64,000 nt of DNA from an uncultured Bacteroidia bacterium (GCA_902785755.1 CACZZO010000025.1:1-64000), one strand, 5' to 3'; positions 26,835-34,825 are shown, numbered from the stretch's first letter. A program made the numbers and translations. The notes: generated by a model from the letters alone, not told the origin.

Positions 26835-27089
26835 TTAAACAAGGAAAAACACCAACAGCATCCCAACTATTGTGACTGCAAGCACCCCACGACCCATCTT
26901 GTCAAGTCGCCATTTCACAAGCATCATCCTGAACAAGACGACCCCCGGAATGAAGGCCAAAAGATAAGGCGCACGATTGGAAAACGCGCCCAACGACTCC
27001 CAATTGATGAGGCTCAACAGCAGGAAAAACAACCCGAAAGAAGCCGCTCCTGCCAACAATCCCAACCAAAAGTTATCCTTGATTTTCAT
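26835..27089 (-). CDS. Small integral membrane protein
   Basis: 84 residues from the ATG at 27089 (MKIKDNFWLGLLAG); the longer reading to 27197 runs back into surE. Two or three hydrophobic spans (FWLGLLAGAASFGLFFLLLSLI, APYLLAFIPGVVLFRMMLV, GVLAVTIVGMLLVFFLV). The start overlaps the surE stop (ATGA), and the stop lies 14 bases before lpxB. Function unknown; the context suggests envelope maintenance. Confidence 0.7.
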   Translation of the reverse strand: MKIKDNFWLGLLAGAASFGLFFLLLSLINWESLGAFSNRAPYLLAFIPGVVLFRMMLVKWRLDKMGRGVLAVTIVGMLLVFFLV

Positions 27090-27868
27090 GGTTTTACATT
27101 TATAAGTTCGTAATTCTTCATCGGTTCGATGCAGCGGTGTGCCGTCCAGTCGAAGCAAGTAGGCACGAGCGAGGCATAGTTGTTTTGCAAGGCCCAAAGG
27201 TCGGTGTCGGGCGTGATGTCGTCGCTCTCGAAAGTGCCTTCGAGGTCATAGAAACGCTCACCATTCTCGTCGTACTGCTCCTTGAAATACTCCACCCAGC
27301 GGCAGGCCGCCTGTCGGCATACCTTGATGCCCTTCAAAGGCTCCTCACTGCGCTTGGGGAAGTTCACATTGAGGCAAACGCCCTTGGGCAAACCCTCTTT
27401 CAGCACCCGTTTCGTGATTTCGAGGATGGCCGTGTCCAAATGGTCGAAATCCGCATCGGGATTGAGGCTGAAAAGGCTGAAGCCGATGGCGTCCAATCCG
27501 TTCATGCAGGCCTCGATGACCGCGCCAATCGTGCCGGAATAGACCACCGTCGTGGCGGCGTTCATCCCATGATTGATACCCGAAACGACCAAATCCGTAT
27601 GCTCCATCAGTTTCTGGTAGCCCAACTTCACACAGTCGACGGGCGTACCATTGCAGCAGTACTCCTTGAAGCCCTCTTCTTCATGCACGAGGCGCACATA
27701 AATACGCTCGCGTATGGTGCAGGAATGGCTTTTGGCCGACATCACCTCGTCAGTAGAGATGAGCACAACATCGCCGAGCGTCCGCATCAACGAAACAAGT
27801 TTGCACAAACCTTTGGCCGCGTGGCCGTCGTCGTTGGTAATCAATATTTGGGGGCGTTTTCCGTTCAT
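27086..27868 (-). CDS. surE: 5'/3'-nucleotidase SurE
   Basis: 260 residues. Divalent-metal phosphatase acting on nucleoside 5'- and 3'-monophosphates. The family N-terminus ILITNDDG (about residues 8-15) supplies the metal-binding Asp pair. SGINHGMN (about 96-103) and YSGTIGAVIEA are also conserved. First gene of the operon with the small membrane protein and lpxB, a common Bacteroidota arrangement. Confidence 0.95.
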   Translation of the reverse strand: MNGKRPQILITNDDGHAAKGLCKLVSLMRTLGDVVLISTDEVMSAKSHSCTIRERIYVRLVHEEEGFKEYCCNGTPVDCVKLGYQKLMEHTDLVVSGINHGMNAATTVVYSGTIGAVIEACMNGLDAIGFSLFSLNPDADFDHLDTAILEITKRVLKEGLPKGVCLNVNFPKRSEEPLKGIKVCRQAACRWVEYFKEQYDENGERFYDLEGTFESDDITPDTDLWALQNNYASLVPTCFDWTAHRCIEPMKNYELINVKP

Positions 27869-27886
27869 TTTACAGCATTATGCCGC

Positions 27887-27894
27887 AAAAATAT
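27887..27894 (-). promoter_or_regulatory. -7 box of the surE-lpxB operon
   Basis: TATTTTTG on the minus strand, 19 bases before the ATG at 27868. Confidence 0.55.
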
Positions 27895-27923
27895 GAAAAA
27901 AACTCACATCTATAACAATGGTT

Positions 27924-28053
27924 TTGCCTAACGGCAAGAAATCCATGTTTTTTGGGGAGATTGCCTAACGGCAAGAAATCCGTCAAAAATCAATTTGAAA
28001 AATCTAACAAATGAGAAATCAAGGATTTTTGAACGATTTCTTTGCGAAGCAAA
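27924..28053. repeat. REPIN-like element between surE and maf
   Basis: Two identical 21-base copies of the hairpin TTGCC-taac-GGCAA plus GAAATCC stand at 27924-27944 and 27961-27981. The second is followed by GTCAAAAATC. At 28024-28053 the same unit appears inverted: GATTTTTGAACGATTTC followed by TTTGC-gaa-GCAAA. Two inverted hairpin-plus-tail units are the layout of a REPIN. See 30516-30628 for a second one. Confidence 0.6.
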
Positions 28054-28058
28054 TCCCA

Positions 28059-28640
28059 TCAAAACCCTTTCAAGCATTGGTAAAGTTTTCGCGTAGGCAG
28101 GCCCATCACATTGTAGAACGAGCCTTCCAATCCGCAGATGCCCACATAACCAATCCACTCTTGGATGCCGTAGGCGCCCGCCTTGTCGAAGGGCTTGCAA
28201 TGCTCAATGTAATAGTCGATTTCGTCTTGCTCCAAGTCAGCAAAGGTCACATTGGAGCGCACCGCAAACGACTCTGTCCTTTCCGCCGAGCGCACCGTGA
28301 CGCCCGTAACCACATGATGCGTCTTGCCCGAAAGCATTTGCAACATACGGGCAGCATCTTCCCTATCTTTAGGCTTGCCCAAAATCTCGCCTTCGCAAAT
28401 GACGACCGTATCCGATGTAATCAGCAGAAAATCAGCAGGCAACTCATTTTCAGCAAAGGCCAACGACTTTTGCAGGCTCAAGAATTTAGGCACTTCGTCC
28501 AAGGGTAAATCCGCAGGATAGTTTTCAGGCGTTTCCTTGGTCAGAATCTCGAAATCCACGCCCATGCCACGCAGCAGTTCCTGCCGGCGGGGGGATTTGG
28601 AGGCTAGGATGATATGATATTTTTTTAGGTTGGAGAGCAT
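28059..28640 (-). CDS. maf: Maf-family nucleoside triphosphate pyrophosphatase
   Basis: 193 residues. House-cleaning enzyme that hydrolyses non-canonical or modified NTPs, dTTP/UTP type by similarity. Signatures: LASKSPRRQELL at about residues 12-23, LITSDTVV with the catalytic Asp near 76, LGKPKDREDA, and the C-terminal GAYGIQEWIGYVG. A single-gene unit, divergent from 28728-29303. Confidence 0.93.
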   Translation of the reverse strand: MLSNLKKYHIILASKSPRRQELLRGMGVDFEILTKETPENYPADLPLDEVPKFLSLQKSLAFAENELPADFLLITSDTVVICEGEILGKPKDREDAARMLQMLSGKTHHVVTGVTVRSAERTESFAVRSNVTFADLEQDEIDYYIEHCKPFDKAGAYGIQEWIGYVGICGLEGSFYNVMGLPTRKLYQCLKGF

Positions 28641-28668
28641 AATTAATATAAGGTGTGAATTGAACGCG

Positions 28669-28676
28669 CAAAGATA
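28669..28676 (-). promoter_or_regulatory. -7 box of maf
   Basis: TATCTTTG on the minus strand, 29 bases before the ATG at 28640. Confidence 0.55.
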
Positions 28677-28697
28677 ATGCTTTTATCAGCAATTTAC

Positions 28698-28705
28698 TAT
28701 TTTTG
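28698..28705 (+). promoter_or_regulatory. -7 box of the CdiA-tail-like gene
   Basis: TATTTTTG on the plus strand, 23 bases before the ATG at 28728. It excludes the in-frame ATG at 28677. Confidence 0.6.
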
Positions 28706-28727
28706 CACCAATTACAACACTATTACG

Positions 28728-29303
28728 ATGGACGACTCTTTTATCCCATACTCTTCACTAATAATCAAGAAGTTAGAAACATTCAAAGAAAGAAAGACCA
28801 AAAATGTTTTTCTTGAAAGCGTGATGGATGATAACAGAGCGGAATTGTTGAACGAGGTCAATGGCAACAAAACAACTTTGTTCGTGGGAAGTAAAGGCCC
28901 AAAGACAAGCACTTGGGAGCAAACGAAACAAATGGCTTTTGAACTGAACGAAGCAGGCATTGACGTTGCTTTCTTGCCTGAGCATGAGAGTCTGTCAAGC
29001 ACTGACAGTCTGTTGAGAATCGGCAAAATATTCAAACTGGCCGACTTCAAATATTGTGTAACAGTAAAGCCAAACACTCTTGCCAAACAACTCGAACACG
29101 GATTTACGCAAGCAAACACCATTGTGCTCAAACTCACACAAATGGATACAGGCCAATTCGTGGAAGCGATTGATTATTTGGTGCGCAATGAGATTCACTA
29201 TGGCAATCTCATTGTATTGAACAAATATGGGAAATCATTGACTATCAACTATAAAGACATCAAAAACAAGGGATATGTCAGAAAAACAAAAGGGTTCCTT
29301 TAG
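28728..29303 (+). CDS. Orphan protein with CdiA-C-terminal-like tRNase fold (tentative)
   Basis: 191 residues (MDDSFIPYSSLIIKKLETF). No signal peptide. The C-terminal half runs: GSKGPKTSTWEQTKQMAFELNEAGIDVAFLPE, a variable part, TVKPNTLAKQLEHGFTQANTIVLKLT, then GNLIVLNKYGKSLTI. This arrangement resembles the CdiA C-terminal/BECR-type nuclease domains found in contact-dependent and phage-associated toxins. No CdiB, immunity gene or VgrG is adjacent, so a toxin role is only an inference. Divergently placed from maf and with different, AT-richer composition. Confidence 0.45.
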   Translation: MDDSFIPYSSLIIKKLETFKERKTKNVFLESVMDDNRAELLNEVNGNKTTLFVGSKGPKTSTWEQTKQMAFELNEAGIDVAFLPEHESLSSTDSLLRIGKIFKLADFKYCVTVKPNTLAKQLEHGFTQANTIVLKLTQMDTGQFVEAIDYLVRNEIHYGNLIVLNKYGKSLTINYKDIKNKGYVRKTKGFL

Positions 29304-29496
29304 CAGAAACCCCTTTATCAATCGCATCACATGGCATCTCAGCCACGACACTTGGGACACAGCGGCACTAAGCCCCTCAACTTTGGATTAAGTCCCCTGG
29401 TGGAATGAATTCCAACCGCAAAAATACAAAATTTTTGGATTATCACATTGGAATTGAACGTTTTTTTCAAACTTTTTCCGAAACCACCCATAAAAA

Positions 29497-29531
29497 ACGA
29501 ATAGCGGAGACGCTTCGCCTCCACTATTCGT
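29497..29531 (-). terminator. Terminator of the threonine dehydrogenase gene
   Basis: ACGAATAG/CTATTCGT with inner GGAG/CTCC pairs, followed by six T on the minus strand. The interval 29304-29496 holds no gene I can support. Confidence 0.75.
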
Positions 29532-29554
29532 ATTAATCTGAAATTCTGCTGAAC

Positions 29555-30502
29555 TTACAGCAATTTCTTCTTGAGGGTCTCAATCATGTCGACCGTCATC
29601 TTGTCGAGGTCGTACTTCGGGTTCCAGCCCCACTCCTTGCGGGCACAGCTATCGTCCATCTTGTTCGGCCAGCTGTCGGCGATGGCCTGACGAATCGGGT
29701 CGAACTTGTACTCCATCTCGAAGTTCGGATAGTACTTCTTGATGGCGTTGTAGATGATCTCCGGGTCGAAGCTCATGGCCGTCACGTTGAACGAGTTGCG
29801 GTGAACGAGTTTGGTCGGGTCGGCTTCCATGATGTCCACCATGGCATCCAAAGCGTCTGGCATGTACATCATATCCATGTAGGTTCCTTTGCTGATGGGG
29901 CAATAGAACTTCTCACCCTTCACGGCAGCATAGTAAATCTCCACGGCATAATCGGTGGTGCCGCCGCCAGGCAAAGTCAGGTTGGAAATCAAGCCCGGGA
30001 AACGGACGCTACGGGTATCCACGCCAAAGCGGGTGAAGTAATAGTCGCTCAACAACTCACCCGTGACTTTGGTCACACCGTAAATCGTGTTCGGGCGCTG
30101 GATGGTGTCCTGAGGCGTGTTGTCATGCGGTGTGCTGGCACCGAAAGCACCAATGGATGAAGGTGTGAAGACGGCGCAGTTGAAGATACGGGCCGTTTCA
30201 AGGCAATTCACCAACGAGCCGATGCCGACATTCCAACCCAACATAGGGTTCTTCTCAGCCGTGGCCGAAAGGATGGCGGCGAGGTTATAAATCGTGTCGA
30301 TGTTGTAGCGTTTCACCACGTCCACGATTTGCATGATTTGCGTCGAGTCGATTCTTTCAAAAGGACCGGTCTCGGCAATTTCACCGGTCAAAGGGCGAAG
30401 ATCCGAGGCCACAATATTTTCGTTTCCGTATGTGGCACGGAGCTTCTTCACCAATTCTGTTCCGATCTGTCCGCCGGAACCAATTATCAATATCTTTTTC
30501 AT
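29555..30502 (-). CDS. tdh: L-threonine 3-dehydrogenase, epimerase (SDR) type
   Basis: 315 residues. An extended short-chain dehydrogenase resembling UDP-galactose 4-epimerase: Rossmann GSGGQIGTEL at about residues 8-17 and catalytic YxxxK in NTIYGVTKVTGE near 140-150. The SDR-type threonine dehydrogenase forms 2-amino-3-ketobutyrate from threonine with NAD. The kbl gene directly upstream, which consumes that product, supports the call over a nucleotide-sugar epimerase. The REPIN-like element at 30516-30628 fills the intergenic gap. Confidence 0.88.
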   Translation of the reverse strand: MKKILIIGSGGQIGTELVKKLRATYGNENIVASDLRPLTGEIAETGPFERIDSTQIMQIVDVVKRYNIDTIYNLAAILSATAEKNPMLGWNVGIGSLVNCLETARIFNCAVFTPSSIGAFGASTPHDNTPQDTIQRPNTIYGVTKVTGELLSDYYFTRFGVDTRSVRFPGLISNLTLPGGGTTDYAVEIYYAAVKGEKFYCPISKGTYMDMMYMPDALDAMVDIMEADPTKLVHRNSFNVTAMSFDPEIIYNAIKKYYPNFEMEYKFDPIRQAIADSWPNKMDDSCARKEWGWNPKYDLDKMTVDMIETLKKKLL

Positions 30503-30515
30503 TGTGTATGTTTTA

Positions 30516-30628
30516 TCGCCTTTGGCGAGAAATCTTTCAAAAATCCATTTTAAAATCCTTCAAAATCTATTTGTAGATTATTTGTTTGATTTTTTATGGA
30601 TTTTGATTGATTTCTGCCCTTTAGGGCA
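30516..30628. repeat. REPIN-like element between kbl and tdh
   Basis: TCGCC-ttt-GGCGA plus GAAATC at 30516-30534, followed by TTCAAAAATCCAT. The inverted mate is at 30609-30628 (read on the minus strand: TGCCCTAAAGGGCA plus GAAATC, then AATCAAAATCCAT). Hairpin sequences differ from those at 27.9 kb, but the GAAATC..TCAAAAATC tail is shared. Confidence 0.6.
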
Positions 30629-30637
30629 TCACATTAT

Positions 30638-31825
30638 TTATTTCAAAATTCCAAGTTCTTTTCCGATCTTCACGAAGGCAGCGATGCACTTGTCAAGATG
30701 CTCACGCTCGTGGGCGGCACTCACCTGCACGCGGATACGGGCCTGTCCCTTCGGCACCACAGGATAGTAGAATCCGGTGACGAAGATGCCTTCTTCCTGC
30801 AACTTGGCGGCAAACTTCTGCGACAGCGGGGCGTCGTAGAGCATCACGGCGCAGATGGCCGATTGCGAAGGCTTGCAGTCGAAGCCGGCCTCGGTCATCT
30901 TCTTGATGAAGTATTCGGTGTTGGCGTGGAGCTTGTCTTGCAGCGTGTTGGTCTCGCTCATCATCTCGAACATACGGATGCCAGCGGCAACGAGGCCCGG
31001 AGCCATCGAGTTGGAGAAGAGGTACGGACGGCTGCGCTGGCGCAACATGTCAATGATTTCCTTGCGGCCCGTGGTGAAGCCACCCATGGCACCGCCGAAG
31101 GCCTTGCCGAGAGTACCGGTCAAGATTTCGATCTTGCCACGGAGGTTGAAGTGTTCGGTCACGCCGCGACCGGTCTTGCCGACCACGCCAGCGGAATGGC
31201 TTTCGTCCACCATCACCATGGCGTTGTATTTCTGGGCCAATTCGTAAATCTTGTCAAGCGGGCAAACGTTGCCGTCCATAGAGAACACACCGTCGGTGAC
31301 GATAAGGCGGAAGCGGCAGCCTTGCGCGTCTTGCAGTTGCTTCTCAAGGTCGGCCATGTCGGCATTGGCATAGCGGAAACGCTGGGCCTTGCAGAGGCGC
31401 ACACCGTCGATGATGGAAGCATGGTTCAAAGCATCGGAAATGATGGCATCGTCGGGACCGAGCAGCGGCTCAAACACACCGCCGTTGGCATCGAAGCAAG
31501 CAGCATAAAGAATGGTGTCTTCCGTGCCGAAGAACTCAGCAATCTTGGCTTCCAGTTTCTTGTGGAGGTCTTGGCAGCCGCAGATGAAACGGACCGAAGC
31601 CATACCATAGCCACGGGCATCCATGCCGTCCTTGGCGGCTTGAATCAGCTCGGGATTGTCGGCGAGGCCGAGGTAGTTGTTGGCGCAGAAGTTAAGGCAC
31701 ACCTTGCCGCCAACCATGATTTCAGCGCCTTGTGCGCTCTCGATGATGCGTTCACGTTTATAAAGGCCATCGGCTTCAATCTGAGCCAATTCCTTCTTCA
31801 GATACTCTTGAAAATTTGCGTACAT
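30638..31825 (-). CDS. kbl: 2-amino-3-ketobutyrate coenzyme A ligase (glycine C-acetyltransferase)
   Basis: 395 residues, the usual length. PLP enzyme that splits 2-amino-3-ketobutyrate with CoA into glycine and acetyl-CoA. Signatures: NFCANNYLGLADNPELI, ASVRFICGCQDLHKKLE, the ACFDANGG loop, VDESHSAGVVG, and the PLP lysine in GTLGKAFGGAMGG near residue 240. Operon with tdh, 135 bases apart; together they make the threonine-to-glycine route. Confidence 0.96.
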   Translation of the reverse strand: MYANFQEYLKKELAQIEADGLYKRERIIESAQGAEIMVGGKVCLNFCANNYLGLADNPELIQAAKDGMDARGYGMASVRFICGCQDLHKKLEAKIAEFFGTEDTILYAACFDANGGVFEPLLGPDDAIISDALNHASIIDGVRLCKAQRFRYANADMADLEKQLQDAQGCRFRLIVTDGVFSMDGNVCPLDKIYELAQKYNAMVMVDESHSAGVVGKTGRGVTEHFNLRGKIEILTGTLGKAFGGAMGGFTTGRKEIIDMLRQRSRPYLFSNSMAPGLVAAGIRMFEMMSETNTLQDKLHANTEYFIKKMTEAGFDCKPSQSAICAVMLYDAPLSQKFAAKLQEEGIFVTGFYYPVVPKGQARIRVQVSAAHEREHLDKCIAAFVKIGKELGILK

Positions 31826-31857
31826 GTGATAAAAGTTTTAAAGTTGTTCTTTGGCCG

Positions 31858-31865
31858 CAAAGGTA
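31858..31865 (-). promoter_or_regulatory. -7 box of kbl-tdh
   Basis: TACCTTTG on the minus strand, 33 bases before the ATG at 31825. Confidence 0.5.
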
Positions 31866-31932
31866 CAAAAAGGATTGATAGGTTGGAACGAAAAACTATG
31901 ATTTTTGGCTACAACCACACTTTATACCAATG

Positions 31933-31965
31933 GTACAGATTTACGATTGAATCGTAAATCTGTAC
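31933..31965. repeat. 33-nt palindrome P1
   Basis: Perfect inverted repeat with 16-base arms (GTACAGATTTACGATT) around one base. It stands eight bases beyond the stop of the ATPase gene at 31973. Copies P2 and P3 are at 33150 and 34519. Confidence 0.85.
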
Positions 31966-31972
31966 TAATAAA

Positions 31973-33121
31973 CTATAAATTATTTATAGTCAAAACATTA
32001 AATTCGGACATTTTCATTTTTTGCTCGCCGCCATACACGATATTGCAATGCTCGGCATCGGCTGACGACAATCCAGCCCAATATTTCAAGGAATGTGCAT
32101 AATCCGCCGAATAGGTCTTCCCCGACTTGATTTCGTAGGCAAACTGCTTTCCTTCAACGCTTTCCAACAAATCGACTTCGTTTCCCTTGTTGTCGCGCCA
32201 AAACGACAATTGTGGCGTTTCGCCTTTATTGAACGCCTTTTTCAGGAACAAATTGATGACATAATTCTCAAACAAACCTCCTTTAAGATAATGGGTATCA
32301 AGCTGCTTCGCGTCTTTTATCTCCAACAACGAGCAAGCCAATCCCGTATCGTAGAAATACAATTTCGGCGACTTAATCAACCGCTTCGAAAAATTGTTGA
32401 AATCGGGACGCAGCAAATGCACGATGTAACTCGTTTCGAGCAGCGAAAGCCACGATTGCGCCGTAGAGACGGCAATACCACAATCGTTGGCCAACGAGGA
32501 ATAATTCAGCAACTGCCCAATGCGCCCCGCGCACAACTTGATGAATTTCACGAACAAGCCCAAATCTCCGACATTCTTCAACTGCCTGACATCGCGCTCC
32601 ACATAGGTCTTGATATAATAAGGATAATACTCAGTGGGCGGGATGCCTTTGTCGAACAAACGCGGATAGGCACCCATAAACATTTCATCCTCAACTGTTT
32701 GAGGAAGCACATTAGCGGTCTTCAGTTCCTCGCGGGAAAACGGCAACAATTCCAGAATGGCCACGCGCCCCGCCAAAGACTGCGAAATCTGCTGCATCAA
32801 CTGGAAATTCTGCGAGCCTGAAAGGATATACATCCCTTCCTTGTTGGCCAAATCGACATGGGTTTGCAAATAGGAAAACAAGTTCGGGGCGTATTGAGCC
32901 TCGTCAATGATGGTCTTGTCAGGATAGGTACCCAAGAAACCTCGTGGGTCATCCAAAGCGAAAGCTCTGTTGTCCAAATCCTCCAACGAAACATATTGGT
33001 ATTCAGCGAATTTCTCACGCAACAAAGTGGACTTTCCCGACTGTCTCGGCCCTGTCAGCAACACAACAGGATAAAGCGTTGCCATCCGTTGCAATTTTGC
33101 GGTAATCGTTCTTTCTATCAT
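31973..33121 (-). CDS. Orphan AAA ATPase with DUF4143 C-terminus, palindrome-framed
   Basis: 382 residues from the ATG at 33121 (MIERTITAKLQRMATLYP); an extension upstream to 33265 would cross the promoter. Walker A LLTGPRQSGKSTLL (about 20-33) and Walker B TIIDEAQYAP. ILSGSQNFQLMQQISQSLAGR matches the sensor region. The C-terminal DUF4143 nuclease-like core reads FWRDNKGNEVDLLE, then FAYEIKSGKT. Function unknown, widespread in Bacteroidota. The coding region is bracketed by palindromes P1 and P2, P2 lying directly against the -7 box. Related to 4353-5630. Confidence 0.87.
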   Translation of the reverse strand: MIERTITAKLQRMATLYPVVLLTGPRQSGKSTLLREKFAEYQYVSLEDLDNRAFALDDPRGFLGTYPDKTIIDEAQYAPNLFSYLQTHVDLANKEGMYILSGSQNFQLMQQISQSLAGRVAILELLPFSREELKTANVLPQTVEDEMFMGAYPRLFDKGIPPTEYYPYYIKTYVERDVRQLKNVGDLGLFVKFIKLCAGRIGQLLNYSSLANDCGIAVSTAQSWLSLLETSYIVHLLRPDFNNFSKRLIKSPKLYFYDTGLACSLLEIKDAKQLDTHYLKGGLFENYVINLFLKKAFNKGETPQLSFWRDNKGNEVDLLESVEGKQFAYEIKSGKTYSADYAHSLKYWAGLSSADAEHCNIVYGGEQKMKMSEFNVLTINNL

Positions 33122-33141
33122 CTCAAATTCAATTGATTCCG

Positions 33142-33149
33142 CAAAAATA
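33142..33149 (-). promoter_or_regulatory. -7 box of the palindrome-framed ATPase
   Basis: TATTTTTG on the minus strand, 21 bases before the ATG at 33121 and immediately downstream of P2. Confidence 0.6.
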
Positions 33150-33182
33150 GTACAAATTTTCGATTCAATCGTAAATCTGTAC
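33150..33182. promoter_or_regulatory. 33-nt palindrome P2, candidate operator
   Basis: Same 33-base design as P1 with two mismatches between arms. It occupies the region from about -8 to -40 of the ATPase promoter, where a bound protein would block transcription. It ends just before the esterase stop at 33190. Confidence 0.6.
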
Positions 33183-33189
33183 GGAAAAG

Positions 33190-34434
33190 TTATCGTTTCA
33201 CAAATTTCCGCACAGCCCAAGCACCTTCCTGTTCCGTCCGAATGACATAAACACCAGACGGCCATTGCGACACATCAAGACGGGCCTCAGTGGAAGAAAC
33301 GGTTTCAGCAAAAACCGCCCTTCCCATCACATCCATGACGGTCACATTCAAAGGTTTACATTGTGCAACATCGCCAAGATGGATGGTCAGCAAGTCGGTG
33401 GCGGGATTGGGATAAACCTGTATGCGTGGCTCATTCGATTCGGCAACGGAGGTTGGGAATTTCAGATGATTGAATAGGAAATCGCGGGTGATGTCGAAGC
33501 AAGCGTTGAATTTTTCCTCAATCAATTGGCCAACCCCGCTAAGATAAAAAGCGTGTCCCTCGCCCTCGAAAGGATGAAACTCGTAATCGCTGATGTCCAA
33601 GTCGTCTAAGCGTTGGGCCATTGCGTGCGAGCCGTACATATAAGGCATCACATCTGGAAGCATCCCATTATAACAATACCCTGAATCGTAAGGCACGGTG
33701 GTGTCGTCGGTGCCGTGTATCATGCACAGCGGCACAAATTCCTCTTTGTCAATGACATCAAGGCCATTCACGCCACCCCAATGCGGAACGGCACCAGCCA
33801 CCGCAGGCGAAACATCGGCATATTCTGGATAGCCTGAACTGTGCATCGGGCCTAAATCAGGGCTTACATAAGTTTCAACAGGTCGCTCGTCCTCATCCAA
33901 AAAAATCTCGCTTAATATGGCAATGGAGCCAGCCGAATTTCCGAGCAGAAAAACCTGTTCCGTGTCAATCTTGAATTGTTCTTGATGGTATTTGAAAAAC
34001 CTGACGGCAGAACTGACATCCTGAGACGCCATGTAGGCAGTGCGAATCAACGATGTGGCATTGATGTTCCAAAATGATAACAATCGGTAGTCGATGGAGG
34101 CCGCCGCGTAGCCATGCTTGGCCAAGCGGGTGCAATACTCTACCATATCGGCATAATCGCGGCTGCCGGCCACAAAGGCACCGCCAAAAACCGTAATCAC
34201 CAATGGGCGCGCCGAAAGGGTGTCGCCCTGCGGTTCGTAGAAGTCAAGTAATAAGGTGGTGGGTGACGTTTCACCCTCCTTGACAGCACTGCTGAAAGGG
34301 ATGTTCGTGGAAACGCTCACCTCGTCGAAAACGGGTTCGGCATAGCGCACGCCTTGTGCCATTGCCATATTCGTGAACAAGCCACTCAACAGGCCAATTA
34401 CGGCTAAAAATCCGGTTGTCTTCATTCTATTCAT
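33190..34434 (-). CDS. T9SS-exported alpha/beta-hydrolase (esterase)
   Basis: 414 residues; MKTTGFLAVIGLLSG at the ATG at 34425 is an equally good start. Signal peptide ends MAMAQ. The hydrolase core shows an oxyanion-hole VFGGAFVAGS, nucleophile LGNSAGS (about residue 168), acid in IHGTDDTTVP and catalytic His in GEGHAF. Carboxylesterase or feruloyl-esterase-like; the substrate is not evident. The C-terminal ~75 residues are a type A T9SS sorting domain (IQVYPNPATDLLTIHLGD, GVYVIRTE, VRKFVKR). Extracellular or surface-bound. Confidence 0.87.
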   Translation of the reverse strand: MNRMKTTGFLAVIGLLSGLFTNMAMAQGVRYAEPVFDEVSVSTNIPFSSAVKEGETSPTTLLLDFYEPQGDTLSARPLVITVFGGAFVAGSRDYADMVEYCTRLAKHGYAAASIDYRLLSFWNINATSLIRTAYMASQDVSSAVRFFKYHQEQFKIDTEQVFLLGNSAGSIAILSEIFLDEDERPVETYVSPDLGPMHSSGYPEYADVSPAVAGAVPHWGGVNGLDVIDKEEFVPLCMIHGTDDTTVPYDSGYCYNGMLPDVMPYMYGSHAMAQRLDDLDISDYEFHPFEGEGHAFYLSGVGQLIEEKFNACFDITRDFLFNHLKFPTSVAESNEPRIQVYPNPATDLLTIHLGDVAQCKPLNVTVMDVMGRAVFAETVSSTEARLDVSQWPSGVYVIRTEQEGAWAVRKFVKR

Positions 34435-34459
34435 TTGCTTGATGTTTTGGAATTTTCGA

Positions 34460-34467
34460 CAAAAGTA
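34460..34467 (-). promoter_or_regulatory. -7 box of the T9SS esterase
   Basis: TACTTTTG on the minus strand, 26 bases before the ATG at 34434. Confidence 0.5.
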
Positions 34468-34518
34468 GGAAAAAAACAGAAACCCAAACTGTTTTTTTAG
34501 AACATCTGTTTTTTATGG

Positions 34519-34551
34519 GTACAAATTCTCGATTCAATCGTAAACCTGTAC
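34519..34551. repeat. 33-nt palindrome P3
   Basis: Third copy of the P1/P2 palindrome (GTACAAATTCTCGATT-c-AATCGTAAACCTGTAC, arms imperfect). It lies 52 bases upstream of the esterase -7 box. P2 and P3 are both followed by GGAAAA. Confidence 0.75.
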
Positions 34552-34620
34552 GGAAAAACAAACATCGGAAACCACGAAACAAAAAAATCCCCGACCCGTA
34601 GGCCGAGGATAGATTTGCCT

Positions 34621-34820
34621 CACGCAGAAATCGCAGAATACGCAGAACCTGCCGGACGCAACCTTGGCATCGCTTCGCGTCATTGCGAGGAACGAAGCAA
34701 TCCAGTTGAATGGTATTGGCCGACTCTCTGGATTGCTTCGTCGTGCCTCCTCGCAATGACGCAAAGCGCGTTGGCGCAAAGCGGCAGCAAATTCACATTG
34801 TTCAGCGTATTCTGCGTGCC
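34621..34820. repeat. Nested inverted repeat, MITE-like
   Basis: Inner arms at 34671-34705 and 34728-34768 share GCGTCATTGCGAGG and GAAGCAATCCAG; the right arm has a short insertion. This CATTGCGAGG..GAAGCAATCC word is a well-known dispersed palindrome in many bacterial genomes. Outer arms contain CGCAGAATACGC on the left and GCGTATTCTGCG on the right. It fills most of the gene-free interval 34435-34825. Confidence 0.7.
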
Positions 34821-34825
34821 AAAAA

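Noticed and set aside
28677..28727. Upstream ATG for the CdiA-tail-like gene
   Set aside because: It lies before the -7 box at 28698-28705 and would not be transcribed.
29331..29399. 25-codon open frame MASQPRHLGHSGTKPLNF...
   Set aside because: No promoter or overlap with a partner; too short to support.
29555..30502. Call of UDP-glucose 4-epimerase (galE)
   Set aside because: The Rossmann/YxxxK features fit, but linkage to kbl and the overall sequence favour threonine dehydrogenase.
30698..31957. 419-codon open frame opposite kbl
   Set aside because: Antisense to a highly conserved enzyme; no -7 box and no recognisable protein features.
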